64,000 nucleotides of DNA, taken from Smittia aterrima. Lineage: Eukaryota > Arthropoda > Insecta > Diptera > Chironomidae. Location of the stretch: assembly GCA_033063855.1 (NCBI GenBank), contig CP093831.1:5828001-5892000 (forward strand), in the 5' to 3' direction. The position numbers were made by a program, and so were the translations under genes. Under the pieces are notes generated by a model. That model worked only from the letters and a program-made list of their open reading frames with translations, was not told the origin of the DNA and ran no database searches. Of the stretch, positions 34,956 through 49,500 are shown piece by piece (position 1 is the first letter of the stretch; the number at the start of each line of letters is the position of its first letter).

Positions 34956-36600
34956 TTAGATTGCATAAACAACCGTCGATTACGTGATCAACTTGGTGAA
35001 TCAATCTTTTGGAAAGATTGGAATCCTTTAGGCTGTTGCGTTTCCGCTAATCAATCTTTGGCGAAATCGATTAAGGTTCAGATCTACATCGAGTTCAGTG
35101 AAGGGAAAGATGTTAGTTGCTAGGCAAGGCAATCAAGCTGAAGATGATGGGAGTCATAAGGATGAAGTAAACGTAAACGTGAAAATCATTAACGGCGAAG
35201 CGGTTGAAAGACTTGTGGGTGTGGCGGATCGATAAGCTAAAAATTGACATCGCAGATTCAAGCAAAGTTGACAGAGGACCGAAAGAGCACAGAATTTGTT
35301 ATTGAAATTTCATTTTGATGCTTTCGACGACAGCTTCGACATAATCTTGTGAGGATTGAGATTAAATGGCTTGGATTAGGAAAGAAGCTTTTCTTCTTGA
35401 TTCACTCATCAAAAAGTTTGCAGACGTTTGTCCAAAATATTTTCGTTCTTTCGCAGGTTTTCGTTTTGTTTTGTGCCTTGAAGTTGAAACATCGACCGAC
35501 TAGAGTTGAATTGCCCTGAAAGATAAACGAGAAGAAAAGTTTTATCATCAAATTTATGCTTCGGTAATCGGAAAATAATTTATTTTTCCGATGATTCTCT
35601 ATTGATTCAAAGAAAAAGAAAATTTCGTCAAATGTCAGTCGAGGTCAGATCGACTGGCAATGAAATGAATATTCTCAAAAATTCGCTTATCAAGGGATCT
35701 TATGACATTTAGGTCAAGAAATAATGATTTTTGATAAGCGAAGAAGACATTAATTACTTCGTCAAGCTTTAAATTCCTTTTTCATCTTGTCGTAGTCATA
35801 AAATTATGAAATTTTTCCTTGAAGAAGATCGACCCTCATCAAAATGTTGAGCTTTCTTCTTACAGAATTTTCAAGTTGACGCCTCTCTCAGTTCAAGAAA
35901 ACATAAATGAAAGATTCACAGAGTGAATATCATTACTTGGGAAACGCTTCCGAGTGGTTTCATATCGCGCGACTGAATGCCGAGAGAGTCATTGCCAAGA
36001 ACGAGCAATACATAAAAGGTAATTAACGTCGTTAGTTTACTTTACTCAGAAAGATGCTTCAACAAGAAACTGAAGCTTTTGTTTGCTGCGGAGATAAATT
36101 TTACTCTCAAGTTGTGACAGAAACAAGTTAATTGTTACAAAAAGCTCAAGATAAGATGAGTCATTCACTTCCTCAAGCAACTAGAACTCGTCAAATCATT
36201 CAAGTTCCAATGAAAGTTTCATGCTCGGGGCTGAAACGATTTTGTATTCGAAGAATATCTAACTTCGCTTTGTCTGAAACTTTTACTTTATGGCAAAACA
36301 ATTCCGGCAACTATGTTCCCCACTTAAGATTAAATGAAGAATTATATTTGAAAATTATTTATTCAAAAGTTTCAACCAAACCGTTTTGCCTTGTGCGCTA
36401 TGTTTACTCAAACTAGAAATTGTTTTACGAAACTGCCTTGATGCTTGTTCTCACATGCAAAGCTGCTTGATGTGAATTCCTCTTGGAATTTGCCAAAAAC
36501 AGGAAACAACACTTAATCCCTGAAAAGCTTTTAGCTGCACTCAAGTTGATGTGGAAAGTTTTCATTTCCACCAAATCAACTCCAGGCTTTGCGCCTTCTT
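34956..36600 (+). pseudogene. Inverted, decayed partial copy of the GPR158/Smog-like GPCR
   Basis: The plus strand here matches the sense (minus) strand of the GPCR gene at 43577-54532, in collinear order. Positions 35046-35075 match 53410-53381 (exon 1) with 2 differences in 30. About 35128-35160 match exon 1 near 53220. About 35219-35239 match the end of exon 1 (52915-52895). From 35316 intron 1 is matched, then exon 2 from about 35873, and intron 2 to about 36560. Introns are retained, so this is a DNA duplication and not a retrocopy. Exon 2 has lost 152 nt (parent 52259-52108), which shifts the frame, and the exon 1 part has deletions and stops. Weak similarity to exon 3 may continue to about 36960 at the expected spacing. 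Not expected to encode protein. Confidence 0.85.
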
Positions 36601-37060
36601 CCCAAAGGATTCAAAGTATAGGAAACTCTTTAACATCGTTCTTGACGGGCAGAAGAAACTTTTTCTTGTTGAGCCTTTAAGGTCGCTTCAGGTTGCTCTG
36701 AAGTCCTACCCTTCTTCGAACGGAACATTGTAAACTAAGAGAATGTTAGTCTTGTCAAAAATGAGTTCGTTTCTAAATGATTTGTGTTGTGAAGACAAAT
36801 GAAGAATTTAGAAGCTCCACTTGGAATTCTCGTAAGATATGCTACCAAACATGGTCGTCATCTCAATTTCATGACAATGGCGCATTCAAACGTTTGTCAT
36901 AGAATGTTCGTGATGTTCACACAAGATAAAAGAATTTTCTTATTCATTTGTAAATATCTCCTTGAAGACATCTCAGTTGTCGTCTGTCCTACCTGCAATA
37001 TTGTGTGGAGCTATAAGTTGGGTGAGTCACGATTCAAATTTTATTTTAATTTTCCGAGCA
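36601..37060 (+). pseudogene. Possible continuation of the GPCR pseudogene
   Basis: Open frames at 36551-36733 and 36799-37155 look more protein-like than their surroundings. The reading ILVRYATKHG near 36829 resembles ILSVRYEDGK of parent exon 3, and it lies about 770 nt after the copied exon 2, close to the 731-nt parental intron 2. The rest (including VVVCPTCNIVWSYKLG followed by GTGAGT) is not matched to anything. I treat this as degenerate sequence. Confidence 0.3.
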
Positions 37061-40000
37061 TTTTGGAGAAAATGCAGAAACTTTTTTTTATCAGGAAACC
37101 TTCATTCTCTCTCGCTCACTTTATCTCTAATTCTAAATTTTCAAATATTTGCTAAACGCTTCACAAATACCTCGACTTTATTCCGATTAACAAAAGCTTC
37201 TCAGCATGAAAAGCTATCAGATAGCTGCATATCGTTTTCACCAAATTCTCGTTTTATGGACTCATCGTGACGTGTTTGAATTTTTAAAAAGTTTTTGCTT
37301 TACGTTTATTTCATTCCCCGTGAGGTTATTCTGGTTTAACGTTCCCGCTAAAAAGCGAATTTTACCGCTTCATGCCATGAAAAAGAAGCTTTTATTAGAA
37401 AGATGAATGTGCGAAGGTTATGAAATCAATGCGGCGAACATTTTTGACGTTTTATTGTGGCTTCCGAAAAAAAAAGTCGTGAAAATTTTAATGCTGAGGC
37501 TTTGATTAATTCCCAATTTCAACGAATTTCACACGAATTTTCGCTTCGAACCTTTTGTGTCCAATATTCAAACATTGCTCGAAGTTATGCTTAGAATTTG
37601 ACACGTAAGCGGTGAAATGTTGAGCGTACTTCCCATTTACTCGACAGTCTAAGTGTCACGTCGTTTCCTTACCTTGTCTTGCGAAACTTCACTGGAACTT
37701 ACGTGATAACGTCAATGTTTCCTGAAAAGTTTGAAAAAAAAAAGCTTTTGATTCCTTTGGGTTCGAGATATTTAGAGAATGTTGGCGAATCCCAAAACAA
37801 CGCTGAACTTAAATCATTTCGCGGTCATACTTGAAAGTTGAAGTTTTTTCTGGAACAAACAAATCAAGGATTTTCAATTAGATAATGGATTTTTCTTCCG
37901 GTCATGTTTGGAAATAAAATTATTGTAAAGACGAGACGGCCAAACGAGTTTCTTCTTTTCCCTCGTCGTCCGATGAATTGTAATGACTTTTGTCCATTAT
38001 TTCATCCTATCTTCGTTCGCTATCACCCTCTCTCTCTCTCCTTCTCATTATTAATTGAAATAGACGAGAAAATTGGCATCAACAATTTTCCCCGTCGATT
38101 AAACGAGAAAGAAATATTTTTGAACAAGACGGGAAACGATTGATGGCAATTCTTTTCTTAGAAGCACATTCGCAACGTTTTGATTTCTTTTCATTCAACA
38201 ATTCCAATGAATATTGATTAACTTAAATATTTTCCATCTGTTTAGAATCAGAGCATGATTTGAAATTGAAATCGCAATGGCATTAGGTTCATTAGAACGT
38301 AGAGTATTCATAAAAAATGAATAAGTCGAATTTACCATTGATTTTCTCATTCAGAAGGTTCGCAACTCCCGACATGCCCCAAGTATTCATGACGCAGTAA
38401 CGATTGAGTAATAAATAATTTAGAATCATTTCCTTTTTACTTTTCATCGATTTTTCTTCTCATCACGTGCAAAAGGGATTTTGCTGTAAGCTTCAATTTG
38501 GCGAAGCTTTAAATTCAATTGTTTCTTGCAGTGAACTGATTGCGGCGGAGAGAGAACCGCAAACATTTTGACGTAACTTTCCTTTGCTATGTTTGAACAT
38601 TAATCGTTTGAAATTAATTACAGCAATTAACTTTATTCCACATGACCTAAGCACATAAAATATATTTCAAATTTTCGTAATAAATTTTCGTTGTTCTTCT
38701 GAAGTTCCGCAGGAAAACTCGAGGCTCAGAACATTAGAGACATGAGAAAATGCGTAATTTGTTTCAGTTACAAGCATAACTTGAATGATTCATGTTGGAA
38801 CTTGGAAGGAGCAGCTCATGAACTTCAATATTGAAAATGTACTCAGAGTTCTAAACAAACTGAAAGAAAATTTTTATTACAAAGAATGCTTCACGGTTTT
38901 GTTAACCGAACATTGAAAGTTTTACTTCAATATGAAGCTTTTTATTTGTTCCTTCGAAAAAGTTTTATTCTCCTTTTTCTCCCTTATAACAAAACCTCAA
39001 CTCGAATGGCTTTTCGTATAATCTTTGAATTTTAAGTAAAACGTTAGTGATGTGCAAGAATGCACGTGAAACTTTTGTGAAGCTCTAGCCTCAAGGAGGT
39101 AAAAGTGAGCATAGCCACTAACAAAAACTTTCTTCAAACGAAAAGAAGCTGCTTTGGAAGTTTCGGGAAATCTCACGTCAACATCTTGGATATTCATTTG
39201 GATTACTCGCATATCGCAGAACATTACAGTTTCTTGCAAAGTTCTAAAAATAAATTTACAAAAATGAAAATTTATGAACTGCACTAAATTGAAAAACTAT
39301 TCGTTCACCGGAAAAACTGATATTTGAAGAACGAATTGATGAAGTATCGTTCGATTGCTTTCAATTTTTGAACAGACTGTTCAGAACAGTTTCCAAATGT
39401 AATAAATATTCATCGATCTCGACAAATTCGATTGGAAGTGAAGAGCTTCATATTCAAAACTAATAAATGAGAGTTCAAAGCTCGAAACTTTCGAGATGAA
39501 ATCAAATTGGATGAAGTATTGAAATTTCTGATTACTTACAAGTTCCATGTGAAACAATTAAGTAGAATTATATTTAAAGGAAAGGAAAGTTGAAAATGTT
39601 TTTTATGAGTCCTGACTTAAATTTATTTTGATGAAGAAAAGAAACTTCCTTTGAAAGGATTTGCGGACGTAACTTGACAGAAAAAGTCATCAAAACCAAG
39701 CTCGCCCTAATTAGTTTGATTAATAACCATTGCCACGGTCAACGGTTCCCGTTTTCGTCGACACAACTTTCTAATTAAACGCTTCACGATTTCTTCTTCC
39801 TTCTTCCATTTCCTTTTCTGTTCACCGTCGAAAGTTCACGGGGAAAAGAAAGAATTTCCATGATTAACTGTCTAATTATCTTTAGTGGTGCGAAGATTAC
39901 GAACTTTTCTGTTACCCTCTTTCACTTCAGAAAGTCTCTTTAAAGCTTTAAAGCGCAAATGCTTGAAACAGACGTTCAATTACCGAAAACTCTTCTTTGT

Positions 40001-43000
40001 TTCCTTTTGAATTTCCATTTTTACGCTTGAACCTGAACTTTGTCTTCATGAAAAATGATCGCAGCTCGCGCACCTGAGCAATCGGTATTGAAGTCACGTC
40101 ATCGGAGATTAAGTACGTTGAAGAAGCGCGAGACGCGGCGTTTCGCAGGATGATCTTTGACAGAGACTCTTGTAAATTCATTACATCAAGCTTCCTTTTT
40201 TTATTGAGAATTCAAAGGGAAATCTCATAAAAGTTAATTATTTTTATGAGTAAGCAGAAATTTCAATTGAGAATATTATGCGATGAGGAAATCCTAATGT
40301 TGTCGCAACCTCGAAAACAGAAGGCGAATGAAAGCTTTTATGTAAGTTGCATTAGCAAGCTCCCGACATCTTGAAGTTTAATAACATTTTTTAGTTTCAA
40401 ACAGTGCACTGTTAAGAAAACAAACTTTGATAACTTTTAATTAAAATCTCAAAATAAACAAACTTCCAAGCGAGACATCAAACTTTGCACTTGAGAGAAA
40501 TATGTAAATTTTAATAAAAAAACCAAACATTTACTTAAAATATTTCTTTATGAAATGCATTTTAATGAGTTGCATGTTTTTCATCAAATGTGTTCACTTC
40601 CGTGTCATTCCAAAGTTTGTTTGTTCATCGTCACAGTTTTGTTGACAAACAAAATTTACGCGAAAGTTCATCTCGAGCGAAATCACATTCAGCAAATGTA
40701 GTTTTTATTGAAAACTAAGCTCACGGGATCACCACAGCAATTAGTTTCAATAAGTCCCATCGGTTAATGTCGCCATTAGTTTTTATGATTCGACAGCATT
40801 GTGTTTATGGACAATAAAATGAGTCGGTTCCTTACGTGTCGCAAGAAGCTTCGACAAGATGTTTCCAATCTTACACTTACTTGGGAACACATTTTGTCGT
40901 CGCATTTTATTTTTATCGAAGATGTGAGATTGCTTTGACTCCTCTTGTTTCACCGTAAAACTCGAGTAGAGTCGCGCACTGTGATTTGCCTCTTTCTTTA
41001 CCCTCTTTCCTCATCCCTTTCCTCATCGTTAAGTGTCTTCTGAACATAAAAAATAAGTAAAGCTCAATTCTATTTTTCTTATAGAAAATTACTGAAGCTT
41101 TAAGTTGAATTTCGATGCCACAAATTACGCTCTTCCTTTGATTCTTAGTAGAGCTCAGCATCTTGAATCAAATAAAAAGGGAGAAAGCTTTAAGTTAATT
41201 CGAAAATACGAGCGGCTGTCATGATCCGCCATTTATTCAAGGAACCACAGAGCGTCTTGAGATTGCGTTAGAAGATTACACATTTTATCTTGAAAAGAGA
41301 GTTTTATTAGAGCGGATGGAAAAAGTCGAGAAGACGTAAGAGCCTCGCAAGCAGAAACTCTTATCGAAATTGAGAACGTGGATCGGGGTCGGCATCTGTT
41401 AAACTCTCGAAAAATTGTCGAATTAGCTTCTAGGGAAAAAAAATGTTCTTAGCTCATCAAATTTGTTAATAATTGCAGTTAACTTGAGTAATACAGCCTC
41501 TTAAAAATCTCTGTTTATGAAGTACATTTATGAATGAACCACTTAAGTAAAACCATTACTGGCAGCACAATATCAACCCTCGCTGAAGAAGTTTCCTTTG
41601 CTGCTGGGAAAACACGAGGTTTGAATTAAATATTCAAAAAAAAGAGGAATTAAAGCTTTTTTGAACCAATAAACATTAAGCGCTTTTAACAAACTGAATT
41701 TCCCGGGGACGATCTCATACCTTTTCTAAAAAAAAAAGCTTTCATCTAACTTTGTTTACGATGCTTGAGTGAATTCTCGTTCAAACGAAGTCAACATTTT
41801 ATGAATTGAGTTTACGACTGCCTCATCACTTCGTTAATTATGCATTCCGCTTTTTCCTCTCCTCTAACTTCAGTTTGTAATTATAATACTTTTATGAAGC
41901 GACCCAGGCATTTTATTAGCGCCATTAGCATCCCTCATCCGTGTTCGAATAATGAAAGAGTCGGTTTTGCTTAGATAATGAGGTTTGTGTTTGTTATTAC
42001 ATAATTTACGTAAAAAACAAATGAAACGAAGCTTCAAGTGTATACGTCTGACTCTTGTGTTCATAGTGAGATTGTCATTTGCAGAGTCGAGGTTACAGAG
42101 TACTTCGAACTGTCGAGCAATAATTCAATTATCTCTGGAGAATACAAGGAGTTGATTTCTCTGTAACATGATGAACAGAACCGCAGCTATAGCTTGTCAG
42201 TACTGAGAGTTGAGTGGATGAGTGATTTGCTGAACGTTCGGTTGATGATATTTGAACATCTCAGCGATTTTTCCTCGAATCGTCGGAAAGGTGTTTGACT
42301 TCTTTATTGAGTTCATCAAAAAGACTCAACTTCACTCAAATAAGAAATTCTCAGAATAAATTTGACGAATTTCTATTTTTAATGAGAATTCATTATTGAA
42401 CTGCTGATGCTCATTACTGGTCTGAAAAAATAGAAATTCCATGATTACGATCGTTAGCAACTTAATGAGCTCAGTATCAGGAAACTTGAAAGAGTTTATT
42501 TACACATTTAAAACATTAATCTTTTGGCTTTTTCTTACATTGATGCTTTATTTACAAATTATTTACACCATCGAGAGAAGCTAAGTGTAGACCGCTCCGA
42601 TGGGATGGGGTTTCAATTAAAATTTCACAAACAATTCCTCTTTAAAAACATTTATTGCGACTTAAAGCTTATTGAATCGAGCAATGTCAACTATTCATAA
42701 AGTTTTATTGAGCCGAAAATAATTATCTCGTAACAAAATTTTTCAACTTTTTCGTTAAAATAAATTTTTCATCTAATTAAAAGTTTATCTCGTTTGATTC
42801 GTAGTTTTGCGATATGTATCATTTTGACCTTTGTTAAAATTGATCGGCTGTCGTCAATAGCTGCGAATTAAAGGGCCCTGTAATTCACTGTATCGAAGCG
42901 AGCGCAAAGTGCGTTCGTTCAAATAACGACAGTCGATGATTTTGTTTATCCTTCGAGTTCGTGACACGAAATTTGTCTGCGAAAAAAATTGCAGCATTTA

Positions 43001-43576
43001 AACGCTCTACGATTGTGTCAATATTTAATGAGAGTTTCGTAAGGTAATGGAATTATTTGAGCTTGAAGAGGAAGTTAATTAAGTACGAGAAATCTTCTCA
43101 AATGAGTTTGTCTGTTGATTTTGCTAATTAAATATTTTCCTTTTGGAAAAGCTTTTCCACTCTACAAAGAGCAAATTAGAAATTTTTTCCGCTGACTCGT
43201 CTCTCATTGATTTGAACACATTTTATGTTGCCACGTTCGGCGAAGAAATTTAATGCGCAATCAGGCACAAATAATATTTCACCTTTATTACCTAATTTAC
43301 AATTATTTAATCACCTACAGTAATTTCATTTTGTGCTTCGCTTTGCTTTCTCGATTTTACTCCTGCTCGGCTTCCTTGCTCGCTCAACTTTGAAATTACA
43401 CGATTGTGTGAAACAACAAGGAGACGACCATGAAGAGACTCTTGATTCCTCAAGCACCGATATCGTGACGAAGAAAGCTTTCTCATGCGAGCTCGAGCGG
43501 AAAACCACAAATTGTTGTCGAAGGAAGAAGGTGATAAAACATCTACGATTTACTTCGACGATGAAGACGTGTTTAG
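37061..43576. other. Large intergenic region, no gene seen
   Basis: About 6.5 kb of AT-rich DNA between the pseudogene and the GPCR 3' end. Reading frames are short and unremarkable. A tttatt at 43284-43289, about 290 bp past the GPCR stop codon, is a possible poly(A) signal for that gene. The plus-strand frame at 43333-43617 overlaps the GPCR end antisense and is not supported. Confidence 0.5.
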
Positions 43577-46500
43577 TCACACTGACACCTCTTCGGTGTA
43601 CTTGGATCGATCGTTGAGGTCTATCGCCAATTTACCTTCCGGAGTTTTACGCTTCTTCGCGTTACCATTATTGCCGTTGTTTACGCTGATATTATTCACA
43701 TTTGACACCGGCACAATGCTTTTATTATCACCAGACTGCTCCAAGTTCGCCATAACTGTTTCACTCTCGTCCGCTTTATGGTCATCGTCCCGATTATTAA
43801 TGGTCTCAATTTCCCGTTGTTTATTGTTTTCATCTGTCATCGTGGCAACATCAGCGCTGGTCAAATTATTATTATTTTGTTGATTTTGTGGCTTTTTTAT
43901 CGCGCCGGCTACGACAACTTCGGAAGTGGACGACGTAGACAAAGAAAAAGAGATTTTGTCTACCTTCGATGATGTCGATGAGGATGACGTGCATGACTGT
44001 GAGTGCTGCGTGACGATTTGTGAGCTTTTTAAATTTCCAATCTTCTGACATTTGTCAACAGTGCTATTGTTACTGTTGTTGGCAGAGGGAAGAGTTGATG
44101 ATAAAGCAATTTTTAACTCTCGAAGATTCCTGTCCTCAGATTGTGACAACTTCATGGTTGGACGCTCGAGGAAACTATAAGGTATCTGCGTCCTGTGATC
44201 GGACTCAGTAGACAGTGAATGATTACTTTCGATGTTTTGTCTCCCACACGGTGCGGCTACCGTCGTCGTGGCAGCCGTTTTATTAGAAAATATGTTGTCA
44301 CACGATATTCGATAGCTTTGAGACGCACCAGTGCTCATTGAAGAGCTCTCGAAATTCGTTCCCAATACTAGTTCTGAGTTTCTTTTGCGAAGGTTATTAC
44401 CGCGCGTCTCGTCATTTCGATCATTTACGCTCGTGAAGTTTAGCAACCTCTCGCGAAAGCTACTTGATTGCTGTTGATGTCTCTCGTTTGGACTCACGTC
44501 TGAGTTGGCTGCGAAGCAATTATCACAATTTTCAGATTGATACTCGTCAAGACTGTTGTTATCGCTACTACACATACACTGCAGTTGAAGATTATCAAAA
44601 TTTATGCTATTCGAGCTACATGTTATCGTCGTCGTCGTCTTATTATTGGCTTCACAACATTTACTCTTAGCGTTGCTACACTTTACCTTAACATTTAAAT
44701 GATTATCGTTATCACATTTATCTGATATCATGAAGCGACAGTTCGCCTCTTTCAACGGATGCCACGCTAAGTTTTCGAAACTTGTGTTTGTCTCTTTATC
44801 CTCTAGTGCAGCGCAAGTGCTTCCGTTGCAAATGCTAAGCTTTTTGGCTTGTTCGTGTGGTTGAGGAGGCGGCTTTAGTGACAGCGCTCCATTGGTGTTT
44901 TGTGCTGTTCGACAAATGTCCAATAATGTTAATATAACATTTGTAGCTGGACCACGTTGCGGTATTCTATCATATAAATTCTGTAGTTGTTTCGCCAACT
45001 GTTTTATCTCTTCAACAGCCTCATTTTCACTTAATCTATTGTCGGCTCCTGTTCAGAAACATTTATTTTAACTCGATTTGCTGTTAAGCTTCATTAAAAT
45101 TCTAACTCACCGTTTGGATGAAGTTGACCGGTAGAAGCGTTGACACTGCTAGCACTTGCATACGTTCGCGGATGTGATCGACTAACGAATTTAGCAGCCG
45201 ATGTTTTATTATGCATCGCGTCTTCCAAAGACTTTCCACCATTGCGCAACACGAGATAAACCTGAGAAGCGTAAGAAGTCAATTTAGTTGTCATTACTGT
45301 AATCGAGCGAGAGAGCGAAGTCATTGGAAAGCGAAATTTATTTGTTTTCCTTAGCGAAAAGGGAAAATTGAAAACAGCCTAAGCAAGTGGAAACTTTATT
45401 TTGAGGATTTTTACTTTTTCTCTCTTTTTTTTTGCAAACACAGCATGACTGCTATTTTCATCCTCGAAGTAGGTTCGCAGAGCGAATCACTTTCATATAA
45501 AAGGCGAAGTGTTCAAGGAGCCGTGAGATATTTTTCTTGTACTTTGTAATGCGGCACTCGTTTAAGCTTTAAGTACGTGATTCAAATATGTTGAAAAATA
45601 TCGAAAGATATCGTTGTTAATGTCTGTCGTACCTGGAACTTAAATCCGCTAAAAACTTCTGCTTCAAGCAAATCGTGAAATGATTTCACGTTCTAACGCT
45701 TAACAGCGATGTTTCCGTTTCAAACTTGGGAATGTTTTAATTCCTTTGTTCCCGACACGGAAATTTTTCGTGTTTGCTTTTTAAAGGAAGCTGTACAATG
45801 TCTTTGAAAAATTTTCTGTTCCATCACTAAAATGTCAGCTTATTGAAGTTCCATTTTTTTTATAAACAAGCACACCGTGAATTTCCATGACTTCCCTTGG
45901 AGTCGCTGTCATTGTATCTCAGAAAACTTCGCGAAGCGTGCGGGAATTCCTTATCAAATGATTCTAATGTGACAGCACAATTACTTCGAGGTTTTTGGCG
46001 CAAGGGATTCAAACACACAAAGGCTATAGAAAAAAATCCGCGACAGGGGAAACGTCTGGAAGCAATAAAAGTGTCGCTTTCTTCCGTTAAGATATTATTT
46101 ACCTTGCTTCCGAATATCAGCGCGAGCAAGAGCGTAACTGTCAACTGGGTGTGGCAGAAAAATATGATGAACAGTAAATCTGGATTAGCTGGAGACTGAA
46201 GAAACAACCTGAAGCAAAATATAGAGTAAAATTAAGATATTTTCTAAGAAACGAGTATAATCGAAAATCAAACTGAAGCATGAGAAGAATGAAAGAAATA
46301 TCTTGTCGTACAGATTTGATAACCGCATTACATTTTTTTTTTCTTCCTTTCTCACCGAAGAAGAATCGTTTCCTTATATTTTTCGGTTTGCTATGCTATT
46401 GCTTTATCTCATGTTGCCCTGGAGGGAGCTTTTGGCACATAAGAATGTCAAGATGTCAGATGTTACATACAATGTGATGTTATGTTTGCACTTTCACAAG

Positions 46501-49500
46501 AGAAGAACAGTCGAAGAAACATTTTATGACATTTGGAAGCTCGAGAATTGTCGCCATGTCTCGAAAAAATGTGGGAAATCTGTTGAAGTCTCGAAGGAAA
46601 TTTTAAGAGATTGCTAGTTTGCCCAAAGTAAAACGTGAATTGTCTCTCTTGGAATTGTCAAGAGAGCCTTTTTGAATTCATATGATGGCAATATTTATTT
46701 GGTTTTGCGTTCTCTTGTTGGGTATACAATAAAAGTTAAAGTTATTCTATCAGAAATTAAATTCCGGGAAGATTTATTTGATACATCGACTGAATAATTA
46801 AGCAAAGAGTTTATGAAAACATTTCCATCTATCAGCTAATTGAGCAATTTGTTGAAATTGTTTCGGGCCAATGAATCATTCGACCAATTAAATGAAACAT
46901 TTCTGATTTTAATCATAACAATGTTGAAAGCTTTTATCACCATCAGAGATTGAGTGGATGTTCCTCTGTGGAACTGATGAAAATAATTTTCTCAGATATT
47001 TGTTACTAAAATATTTTGTTTCAATTTCCTGAACGTGCTTAAACAACAAAGTTTCATGTTACGTGCTATGTTTCGGTAAGGAAACCTGAATAATTAACAC
47101 ACTGGCATCTCGAGTGTGATAAGAGTTGGAAATATACTTTTCAATGTATAATTAAATTTATTCGATATGTAGCTTTGAATAATCATTCACATGGGAAATC
47201 TCCGAAATTTATGGAAAACCAAAATTAAAATTCCCAAAAGTACTTTACCGGAAAGAACTTTAAAAATGGTTTGCTTCAGAGAGAACTTTACGTTATTGAC
47301 GTAAATTCCTCTAGAAATTTGAATTTGCTAATTCAAAAGTTGACGCGGCTTTGTGAAGCATTATCCGAATCCTTTTTAATGTTTATTCGGAATATCAAAT
47401 CCAATGAATAGCAAATGCGATCGATATTAATTTGTGAACAAAAACTTTTATTAACGTGAAAGCAAAACTCTGTTATCTTTGCTCAAACGTTAGCTAATTG
47501 ATTTTTGCAACGCGAAAAAAAAAGCGGGAAAAAATAAATCAAACTCGACAACGGGAAAATCAATTTTTATGATGAAAGCGATTGAATCCACTTCAATCCA
47601 TTTCATCGGAACAAATGAAAAATTTATAGTTTATTCCTTAGTTTCAATATATTTACATAGAGACAAAGCTTCCCCAATGACTTCAGAGAACAATGAATGT
47701 CGCTTCTTGCTCATAAATGCAGAAAACGTTGTTTATTTGACATGAAAGGAATGAGATGACACGACCGGACTTTGTCGTTGAATGAAAGTTTCAAAGAGCT
47801 TATCCTTTTAAATCCGTCGACTTCTCTTTAAATCGCTTGAATTGAGCATTAAAACGCCCGTCAGTGACAAAAAGGTTTCCTTGAGAAATCGAATTTGAAT
47901 CAAGATAACGAGAAAACCAGAAGAGAAGAGACAAGTTTCTGTGAAGAAGAATCTCTCGTTGATACACGCGCCGCTTCAGAAATTTCCCATCCAACGATCA
48001 GGAATTTTCTATTTCGAGCTCATAGCTAGTGAAGTCACGGAACTTCACTTCCTGCAAGTTATCAACAAGCAGCCGCCACTGTCTCGTAATGCGAAACGTA
48101 ATAGCTATAATTTTTTATAGATCTTTGTTGTGCAACAGAGTAAAAACGAATGAAATATTTCTCAGCAGAAGGGAAAGTGTAAACAAAAGATAAGATGACT
48201 TACATTGAAACGTTGAGGAAGCAAGTAAGAAGAAACTCGTTATAAATTGCCATCGAAATAAAACGACTCTCGTTGAATTCAGATGGAGCTTTTCGTACAA
48301 CGATACACAACCGAACACCCCACGCTAAGAACAAAACTTCGACTGAAAGTATGAAAAGAGAATAAAAAGAGAAAACTCAATGATCATAATGGAATTTCTT
48401 AGAAGTTTCCTTATTCACTTACGCGAGGTGAAAGTGTGATCCCACCAATCTGTTTTGCATAGAAACGCCTTCAAGTTGTCTGCAGTGCGGGCAACAATGA
48501 CGTCAGGTGGTGAGACTAAAGTCCGGATGAGTAGAGCTACACTAACAAAGCCACACAGTAAACCTAACTTTTTTATCAGCGAGGCGTCCGTTATTTTAAC
48601 GGCCTTAGCTGAGCGTACACGAAATATCACAGAAATTCTGAAAAAGGATAATATGGAAATGTTATTTTACATCATCATCATATCTGTCAGAGGATCTGAG
48701 AGAATAGAGAACGAAAAACTTTTCGCTCGACTATCGTTGTTTTAAGCTTTTCCATGTTCACTAAATTTAACTAAAGCTTTATGATGAGCTGTAGTTAAAT
48801 TTAAATATAACAAACACAGAAAAACTTTATCTGTATCTAGACGACTTGGAATGTCGCAATTGAGATATGAATGCGACATTTGTAAATTGAAATAAATATC
48901 CCGAGGGGACAGGAATGAACATACCTCCAGGTTTTCAACATCAAAGCACCATAAGTGAGAGAAAATCCAATTTCTCGCAGCCAAATCTTCGCAACGCAAG
49001 TATACAACGATGGTGGCGGATACATGACAATCGTCTGAATGTAAAAGAAAGACATTTACACAATTTAACATTAAAAACTTTACGCTCCCTGAGCTCACCG
49101 AGCCGAGCTTCTCTACTCACCGTGCAATAAATAAGGAACGCTCCCATTGCTATTACGCGAAGCAAAGCTGGGCTTGCTGCTTTCACAACCTTGTAGATGA
49201 AAAAGAGAGCAAGGAAAGGGAAAGATAAAACTTTTCATCTCGTCTGTATATTTTTTTTTGGGATCCCAAAAAAATTAGTAAGAACATTAATAACAATGTT
49301 CAACCCAATTTCATCTTAGAGATTTTTCAAATTTTCTACCATCTTCAGTATTTTTCTTTCTCTTATTTTCACAACCTTCAACCATTTAAATAATTGAAAT
49401 TTCCCTTAGAGAAGTTGTCGACGCTTGGGGCATTACGAAGAAGGGAAGAGCCTCCTCATTTAAAATTGAATTTTATTTTGCCGTGTATTGTTACAAAGGC

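Noticed and set aside
36132..36416. 94-codon plus-strand frame similar to minus 51884-51639 (MSHSLPQATRTRQIIQ)
   Set aside because: The matching parent sequence lies in GPCR intron 2; the similarity reflects the duplicated DNA and not a shared protein.
43485..43883. 132-codon plus-strand frame with hydrophobic stretches
   Set aside because: It is antisense to the low-complexity last exon of the GPCR, whose model is supported by continuous phase over 13 exons.
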